From: Sternotherus odoratus
Taxonomy: Eukaryota > Chordata > Testudines > Kinosternidae
DNA: 64,000 nucleotides
Direction: 5' to 3'
Assembly (NCBI GenBank): GCA_032164245.1
Contig: JAVMKO010000006.1
Span: forward strand, 22,454,319-22,518,318
The first letter of the stretch is position 1, and each line of letters starts with the position of its first letter. Positions 57,506 through 64,000 of the stretch are shown piece by piece. The notes under the pieces are model-generated. The model saw only the letters and a program-made list of their open reading frames with translations, was not told where the DNA came from and ran no database searches. Both the position numbers and the translations under genes were made by a program.

Positions 57506-58725
57506 CATCCTAAGTAATTCAAAAACAGGCTGAAAACACGAGCCACCTCTACCTGTTTGTTCAGAGTGCTATATTACATGTGTATCTGCTGGCTATAAAA
57601 CTGTTTGATTTTCAAATGGAAAGCACATATGGAGAAACAAAAGTGCAATTGAAAAATTCACTACCACAGAATCACAACAATGGGAAGAGAAGGGGGAGAG
57701 GAGGAATGAGGCTCCTTCAAACCAACCCCATTTCTGATTAACTGATTGCAGAACTAGTGTTAAGGCAGGAGTAATCTCCTCCCTTCATATGATCCTCTTT
57801 ATACAATCCCCTTAGGTAATATATCTAATGTATTTACAATAAAAATAAAGGCGGCCTTAATTACTACTCCATAGAAGGGCTCGGTCACTGGTGAGATATA
57901 CATTACAGTGCAGGTGCTGACTAAATGCAGCTTCATGGCTTTGTTTCATTTGTCTCTCGTGTGATGTAAATATCAATCTACTAATGGAGTTTCTGTTTAC
58001 AGGGGATAGGAAAAAAAATAGAATTGAACAGCCTGAGACAGATTAATCCTATTTGCCAAAAAATGGCCAAATATATCTGGATCTAGATATGGACAAATAT
58101 AAGGAGATTCAAGCTTAACTATATGAATAGGATAGTTATTAAATATAATTAACACATATATGAGTTCTGTGAAGGGAACGCCTACACAGCTTTTATAAAA
58201 CAGCTGCTTCAGTCATTGAACTACAGTTCTCCAGCTGGACCTAGAATAAAAATTTTAGAGAAGTCTTTCTTTTCACTTATCAGTCCACTTGACAATGAGT
58301 TTGGTGGGAAAGGATGACTGTCTCTTTAAGAAAGTAGTTTGGGCAGTGCTTTTTGGTTTTTAAGTCTGGAGACAGTGGCATTAGATTGATTAGGTGTGTA
58401 CATGTTGGCTGAGAAAGCTGTAGAAAGGGGAATGGAAGTGTTTGACAAGATGAAAGACTATTCAACATGTTAGACAGCTGGTTGAGTGAAAAGATCTATA
58501 ACAGCACAGTAAAATATACTCAACAGTAAATGATACCTTCACTGCAAAAACTACTACACGTTAGGTCACACAATTTTAGCCCAGCATGACAGGTTCAACC
58601 AAACAAAGTTTTAAACCACACAGTTAATGTGTGTGTGCTTAGAAATAGACTGATAGTATTGGAGAAATTTGAACAGACAGGGGTTCCCTTTTCCAAATCT
58701 AATGGTGACTATGTAAAGTTCCTGA
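57506..58725. other. No recognised gene; CNE-like stretch at 57,820-57,980
   Basis: Positions 57,820-57,980 (ACAATAAAAATAAAGGCGGC, CTTAATTACTACTCC, GTGATGTAAATATCAATC) look single-copy and rich in AT homeobox-like sites. This is a visual judgement only. Confidence 0.25.
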
Positions 58726-58829
58726 GCTGCATTCTGATCTCAGTTACACCAGTGCATATCTGGAGTAACCGCACTGATCTGAGCAGAGTTCTTTCTGATT
58801 TATACTGATGTAAGTGAGGGCAGAATCTC
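58726..58829. repeat. Palindromic interspersed repeat, GTGTAA type
   Basis: GCATTCTGATCTCAGTTACA, CCAGTGCATATCTGGAGTAA against GATTTATACTGATGTAAGTG, AGGGCAGAATC. The arms mirror each other (GATCTCAGTTACACCAGT / ACTGATGTAAGTGAGGGCAG). Confidence 0.6.
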
Positions 58830-59469
58830 TCCCTTCCTTAACCAGTATCCTTGTTATAGATTAGAAAATGAACACTTTCAGGAAGTAATGCTGTCAAGGA
58901 GATTGTGATCCCGCTTTCTGGGATTCTGGAGTGAGCGATGCATCCTATAAATGCTTGTGTGAATGCATGTATGTCATGTGTTCAGATTTGCACATGAAGC
59001 CTTTATAATTATCATGCGATTTTCATAATGAACTAAGCACAAAATGCTGTAGGATGACAGAAATAGCAAAGTCAGGTGTAGAATATTTAGAGAACGTAAA
59101 CAAAAATGGTTAATGAGCATTCCTTTATTAAAGAAAAGAAATAGGATTTGAGGAGGTGTTCTGGTGATGGGTTTGCAGACGCTGAGGTAGAAGGCTGTGA
59201 AAGTAGTTTAAACCAAAGGATGCTTTTCCCTGTAGTCAATAATAGGACAATTAGAGCTAGATGCAGTTGGCTAATCTCACTTGATTATTCATGTTGCCAT
59301 GATCACCCCATATAGCACAGATTGTACCAAACCAGCCTTTTAGTCAGTGGCAAGTATGGTATGAGAAGCTTGAAACATTATCAGAATAGCCCACATTTCT
59401 TTTGTTTCCCTGTTAAATAAAAATAATGGGTTATATGTCAATGGCTGTCAATGAAAGAAGGCAATTAAG

Positions 59470-59590
59470 GGCGTGAGTCTCATTGACACTTAAAGCTGCT
59501 TTACACCAATCTGATTGAATCCAGGTACATTTAAGGTCCCTTTACATTGCCAGAGCATTGTAAATGGATCTTAGTGTTAATGACAACCCA
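59470..59590. repeat. Palindromic repeat relic, TTTACACCAAT type
   Basis: GGCGTGAGTCTCATTGACAC, TTAAAGCTGCTTTACACC, GGTCCCTTTACATTGCCAGA, GTAAATGG. Eroded relative of the preceding hairpins. Confidence 0.4.
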
Positions 59591-59997
59591 GCTCTACTTG
59601 TTTGGGGCTTCCAAGAAAACATCTTTAAAAACAAAAGTAGGTTCTTCTCAACCCCAGATGATTCAGTGAAGATGTAGGGGTGTCAATGTCTTCATGACAT
59701 TTTGTTTAGAAGAGTAAATAATATCAGTTATGTGCAATCAGTTCCATGGTTCAATACCCATTATGTCAGCTCTTTCCATCACAAGGCTTCAGGGACAGAA
59801 AAGCAGACATTTGTTAACCTGGGTTTATTGTATATTTGATTAAAAGGTATTTTTCGCCGTTAATGTTAATACATATTTTCTTAATTATAAAGCCCTAAAG
59901 GGATGTCAGGCCAAACAAACCATTAGGTTGTCAGAACATTAATAATCTATTAGGATAAATAGAGCCTCTCATCCAGTATAATAGGCCATAAAGCATA
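59591..59997. other. No recognised feature
   Basis: AT-rich and non-repetitive by eye, with TTAATGTTAATAC and TTAATTATAAAG motifs at about 59,860-59,890. Confidence 0.35.
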
Positions 59998-60180
59998 GTT
60001 TAAGCAGATTAGAGCAGAGGACTGGTAGTCAAGATTCTAGGGTCTCTCTTCCCACCTCTTCCAGCAACCTCTTGTGTGACCTTGAGACTGGAACTCCACC
60101 TTAATCTGCCTCAGTTTACCCATTCATAATAGTCTGCACAGTGCTTTAAAATCTTCAGATGAAAGAGGTTACAAACCAGT
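59998..60180 (+). repeat. MIR-type SINE
   Basis: AGAGCAGAGGACTGGTAGTC, TTGTGTGACCTTGAGACTGG, AATCTGCCTCAGTTTACCCA and GCACAGTGCTTTAAAATC are MIR landmarks in order, plus strand. Confidence 0.75.
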
Positions 60181-61119
60181 AAATTGTGTATTCATTATTT
60201 TCATTCTGAGAATAAATTAGTGCATTTAAAATGTAAATAATGTGTTTTTAAAAAATATCTGTAATGTCAGAAATGTGTTTTTTTTTCAGAAGCATATAAT
60301 TATAAAATGAATGGAATAATGAGAAATGATTCAACCAATCTAATTTATTAATACACAGGTCATTAATTCTCCAGAAGAATCCAGGGTACACCAACAGAAA
60401 CTGCATCACCAAGAGAAATATATCCATAACCTATATTTTCTTTTGTGAGCAGGGAAGAGGAATTTTCCATTTTCCTCTCACAGTAATAATGACCCCAGCA
60501 CAGAACTTTTCCTGTGGATTAATGGTCAACTGGGTTTAATACCCTGATGTCCTGGATAGAGCCAATAGTCCTCCCACCTGGTCATTATTCCAAGGAACTG
60601 CCCTGTGAGTTGCTTAGATCACTCGGAGGTTCCCCTCTACTGAAATTAGAAATTCACTCTCCAGTCCTACAACTTGATGGCTAAATCACTGACTCTCTAG
60701 CCACTTTCTAATTCAAACAGAAGCAAACACAGGGTGAGACAGAGGAATTAAAATAATATTCACACATTGACAATGCTTTCAAATTGCAAACATCAACCTT
60801 TTAAAATCTATAGATGCTCTGGGGGGGAAACCTATGAACTTGACTCTTTAGATCCTCACTTCAGTGGTTTAAATGAGCTTTCTTTAACTCCCAGATTTAT
60901 GGGGTTCCATGTGTAGCTGGAACCCAGAGACTCAAGGGTAGACTACCTGAAGTTTGTCTCAGGGTACATCTGCATAAGCAACTGTGCATGTGTTCACATT
61001 GTGATTGTACCACAACTCCCCTGTATTATTCACACCTAAATCCCAGAATCATGTGTGAAGGCTAGTAGAAGGTGAGTAAAATAGTAGCCCTGAGGGGTGT
61101 GAATAAATACACAGTTGAG
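60181..61119. other. No recognised feature
   Basis: Unassigned. GGGTACATCTGCATAAGC near 60,962 weakly resembles the GTCTACAC transposon terminus. Confidence 0.35.
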
Positions 61120-61189
61120 GCGGTCTCTCAGCCCTATATCCATGCCAGTGTATAATATGGCCAAGGTAAGGAGCATGACGGGCCTGGCT

Positions 61190-61220
<31 letters not shown>

Positions 61221-61571
61221 CAGGTGCTGTAGGCTTAACATGGGCGTGGGGCTAGCCACTCCACCCCGTAGGGAACCAACTTGCTACTGAAACGCCAACA
61301 ACAGAGATGGAGTGCTCTGTGGTTGGTGGCCCATACCCCGCCTGGGGGGTGACGGTCAGAGAGAGAGAGAGAGAGAAGGAGCATGTCAGGCCTGGCTAGT
61401 ACTTGGATGGGAGACCTCCTGGGAATACCAGGTGCTGTAGGCTTAACATGGGCGTGGGGCTAGCAACTCCACCCCGTAAGGGAACCAATTGCTACTGAAA
61501 CACCAACACCAGTTGGTGGCCCATACCCTGGCTGGGGGGTGACGGGCAAAGAGAGAAAAAAAAGGAGCATG
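61120..61571 (+). repeat. 5S rRNA-derived tandem repeat (two units)
   Basis: Each unit starts AAGGAGCATG (61,168; 61,376; a third start at 61,562), giving units of 208 and 186 bp. Each carries the 3' half of 5S rRNA: GGCCTGGCTAGTACTTGGAT, GGGAGACCTCCT, GGAATACCAGGTGCTGTAGG. This includes the box C part of the RNA polymerase III internal promoter. Box A is not intact. A unit-specific tail follows (ATGGGCGTGGGGCTAG, CCACCCCGTA, GGTGGCCCATACCC). The 5' half of 5S is replaced by unrelated sequence in both. It is not a functional 5S gene. It may be a 5S-derived SINE, a decayed 5S spacer unit, or a retroelement that captured 5S sequence. Confidence 0.7.
61354..61375 (+). repeat. (GA)n junction tract
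   Basis: A GA run closes the first 5S-derived unit. The second ends in a similar but A-rich GAGAGAAAAAAAA. Confidence 0.8.
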
Positions 61572-61599
61572 TACCAAGTTTCAACAGGCCTTCACCCCC

Positions 61600-62690
61600 A
61601 TTCCCACAATACACTGAACCCTTTTCTGCCTGTTCCTTATCTAATCTATAAAGCTCCCTCTCCTCCCATTTTCACCTGTAGTAGTGAGCACATCAGAACA
61701 ACGTTCTGCAGCACTCTGTATGGACCAAAGCAGGTGAATATGGATCCTGCTCTGAGAGCAGCCCCCTGGCTCGCCGACCACACCTTAGTGCTTATTAGCA
61801 TGTGGTCAGAGTACACCATCCTCCACAATGTCACCTGGAGTGGCAGAACCATTCACCTGTGCTGGAGAATTTGACAGAGGCAGGCATTGATCTGACATTG
61901 GTCGAGCCAGGAACACATCAAGCACATGAGGCTCCTGTACAGGAAGTCAGAAGACTCCAGCAGTCACTCTGGGAAGGCTCAGTGTACATGCCTCTTCCAC
62001 AAAGACACTCCCAGAGCCTGGAGTGGCTCACCAACCCCTGCTCCACATTGCCAGACTCACTGTCTGCCAGGAGGCAGATGGGGACAAGGACAAGAAGCCA
62101 GCACGAATTACCAAGGATGCCTTGGAAGACCTAGAGGACGAGGAGCATGTGATTTACACCTCTGTCTAGAGAAGCCAGTTGAGGAAGCTCCCTCGACTCT
62201 CAGGAATGAGCATCTTTAACTGAACCTGAGTCCTAACCAGGCCAGTTTCCAGGCTAATCAATGAGCTCAGATGAGTTGTAGTAGGACTGCTTGATTGGTT
62301 GAACCTCCTGATTGGCTTAAGGAAGCCAGCAGGCCTGCTTTAGAGTTCAGCAGCAAAAGCCAGTTGCCAGCTGGTCGATGCTTTTTGCCCCAGCTCTGTT
62401 CCCGACTCTCTCCTGCTTTGCTCCAGCCCTTCTCCACTCCTGCCCCAGCCTTAGTCCTGTCCTGTTCCAGACCTTATTTCCCTTTCTGGATCCTGGCTCT
62501 GGCTCCAATCCCTGGCTTTGGCTCGGTTCCCAACTCCTGACAGGCTCCGGTTTCTGGTTTCTGACTTCAGCTCTAATCCTTGGCCCATGGTGCCAATTCC
62601 TGGTGCTCACAGCCTGGTTCTAACCATTGAACGAGACTGTGAGCTCCCCTGACCCAGATTAACCCAAGGAGGATCCTGAGCCATGGCAGG
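61600..62690 (+). mobile_element. Possible LTR retrotransposon remnant
   Basis: Positions 62,260-62,690 have the composition of a reptile Gypsy/retroviral LTR: a GATTGGTT-type CCAAT complement (62,291-62,300) and GATTGGC, then a long CTGGCTCTGGCTCCAATCCC-style pyrimidine-rich R/U5 region, ending near GAGCCATGGCAGG. Upstream (61,800-62,220) overlapping open frames of 97-110 codons have no domain I recognise and could be decayed retroelement coding sequence. Neither a target duplication nor a primer-binding site is visible. Confidence 0.3.
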
Positions 62691-64000
62691 AACCAGAATC
62701 CAAGGCTGGTAAATTACAATGAATCACCATCCTCTCCACCAATATCACCTCTTGCTCTGGTGCTATATTCCTGCTTTTAAACCCAGCCCCCACTCTGTTC
62801 CACACCTAAACAGTCCCCAAGGAAAACACAGCTATAAATCAAGTATTTGATTGACGGCCAAAGAACCACTGTTATGCACTTGGCTAAAACTATGTCTTAA
62901 AAACAGATTATGAATGAAAAGTCATTGTGCGCTGTGTCTGTACATTTCTCAGCCAGCAGTCAAGCAGCGAAGGTCTTGGGGCCATGCAGACTGGGGGAAG
63001 GTTAGAAAGGTACCAGTTGGGAATGGGACAATTGTGGAAAACATATAATTGTCTAAAGTTAGTAACAGCTTTCTTTTATCCCTTGGAAAATTACACAGTT
63101 TCAATGCTTCAATGCTTCTCCCACTCCTCTGATCTTGTTGTTCCCTTACAAACAGGAGCCGTGTGGAACAGGATACGGTGATTAGGATGGAGGGGCATGG
63201 AATGGAAAAAGAGGAATGAAGTGGAGGGACATGGAATGGGAGGAGGGGGTTGAGGTAGAGGGGTGTGTTAGCTCCAGAAAGGGAAGGGAACAGATGTAGA
63301 ATACTTTGGTTGTCTGAGGAAAAAGTTAGTCAAAGCAATCCTTTCACCCTTGAAAGTTTGCTAAATTTTTACTGCCCCTGTTATCTGGCTTCTCCCCAAA
63401 CCGAGCCATGATGCACAAACCCCGGGAAATAGAGATAGGAAAAGGATCCAATCTGGCAGCTGGAAAAACACAGTGAGGTGTCCCTTTCCAGTGGAGAAGT
63501 GAAGGTTTTGTGGTGCTGATCTGAAATCTCTGGGAACCAAATAAAATTGTGCAATGTCTCTTTCTTTCTCTATCTCACCACTGATAGGCAGGCACAGCAG
63601 CAGGATTTTCTGGTGAGGAGGGTCTAGTGTTTGTGGTTTGTCTCCCTGTACATGGAAACTTCATATGTTACCTAAGCACATAATCAGTTTCCAGACAAAT
63701 TGCCTCCCAGTCCTGTAAGCACATTTTATCATGGGCACATTTATATGGGTGCCATGGTTGCCCCCTGAGAAGTTTGGAAACCTCATTCTCTGAAATCCAG
63801 CTATTATTTCTGGAACTTTTCTTATGACAGCCACTTGTGGGTAGATCACAGTGTTCATTGTCTCGCAAACTGCACAATGACAACCCTGAGGTGGACTTTC
63901 CACCCCCCCAAACAGCTTGCAACAGACCTATATCTGTCTGGTTTGGGCAACTTCCACAGGACAATAGACACCACTTTTGCAGTGGAATAGCTTTCCTGAA
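62691..64000. other. No recognised gene; short G-rich tandem motif at 63,188-63,275
   Basis: TGGAGGGGCATGGAATGG and TGGAGGGACATGGAATGGG are about 32 bp apart, two loose copies. Minus-strand frames at 63,661-63,964 overlap one another in different frames and have no domain. Confidence 0.4.

Noticed and set aside
61168..61450. Functional 5S rRNA genes
   Set aside because: Only the 3' half of 5S is present in each unit. The 5' half and an intact box A are missing.

Overview
The window looks like non-coding nuclear DNA from a non-avian sauropsid, most likely a turtle, with a crocodilian as the alternative. The evidence is the repeat content. Long CR1 LINE copies end in the CR1-type 3' motifs (repeated ATTCTATGA or GTTCTTAT). 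L2 and MIR relics are present, along with Penelope-like tails with the AAAGCTTATGC core, hAT and Tc/mariner-type non-autonomous DNA transposons, and solo LTRs that begin TGTGAC or TGTAGG. CpG is sparse outside a few GC-rich repeat cores. I found no open reading frame, splice structure, tRNA or intact rRNA gene that I would defend as a gene. The longest open frames (up to 186 codons) lie in simple repeats, transposon relics or C-rich unique DNA. The interval is best read as intergenic DNA or a long intron.

Layout. 1-4.2 kb: unique-looking sequence with a possible LTR scrap. 4.2-5.2 kb: a dispersed element carrying two different minisatellites. 7.7-10.0 kb: small palindromic repeats. 10.6-11.2 kb: a solo LTR (5-bp target duplication) with a mariner-type MITE inside. 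13.6-14.85 kb: a CR1 with an internal deletion. 19.7-19.9 and 25.8-25.9 kb: Penelope-like tails. 22.0 kb: a GATA microsatellite. 23.5-24.3 kb: a DNA transposon cluster and an L2/MIR-like relic. 31.15-31.5 kb: a Tigger/pogo-like MITE with a CpG-rich core. 34.4-35.0 kb: an L2 3' end. 37.4-38.9 kb: MIR and two TIR elements. 46.15-47.3 kb: a CR1 split by a 471-bp solo LTR. 48.3-48.8 kb: a MIR head and a minus-strand CR1. 51.4 and 57.3 kb: two similar copies of a non-repeat-like block that may be a duplicated conserved element. 52.3 kb: a GGAA/GAAA tract. 54.5-54.9 kb: a hAT element inserted in a Penelope-like tail. 61.1-61.6 kb: a tandem repeat derived from 5S rRNA. 61.6-62.7 kb: a possible LTR retrotransposon remnant.

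There is no gene pathway to describe. The biology is nested transposition (which gives relative ages) plus candidate cis-regulatory DNA. The best leads are the duplicated block at 51,382-51,590 and 57,309-57,505, the hammerhead-like fold in the Penelope tail at 25,785-25,823, and the 5S-derived tandem array. Repeat family names were assigned from memory of consensus sequences, not from a search.
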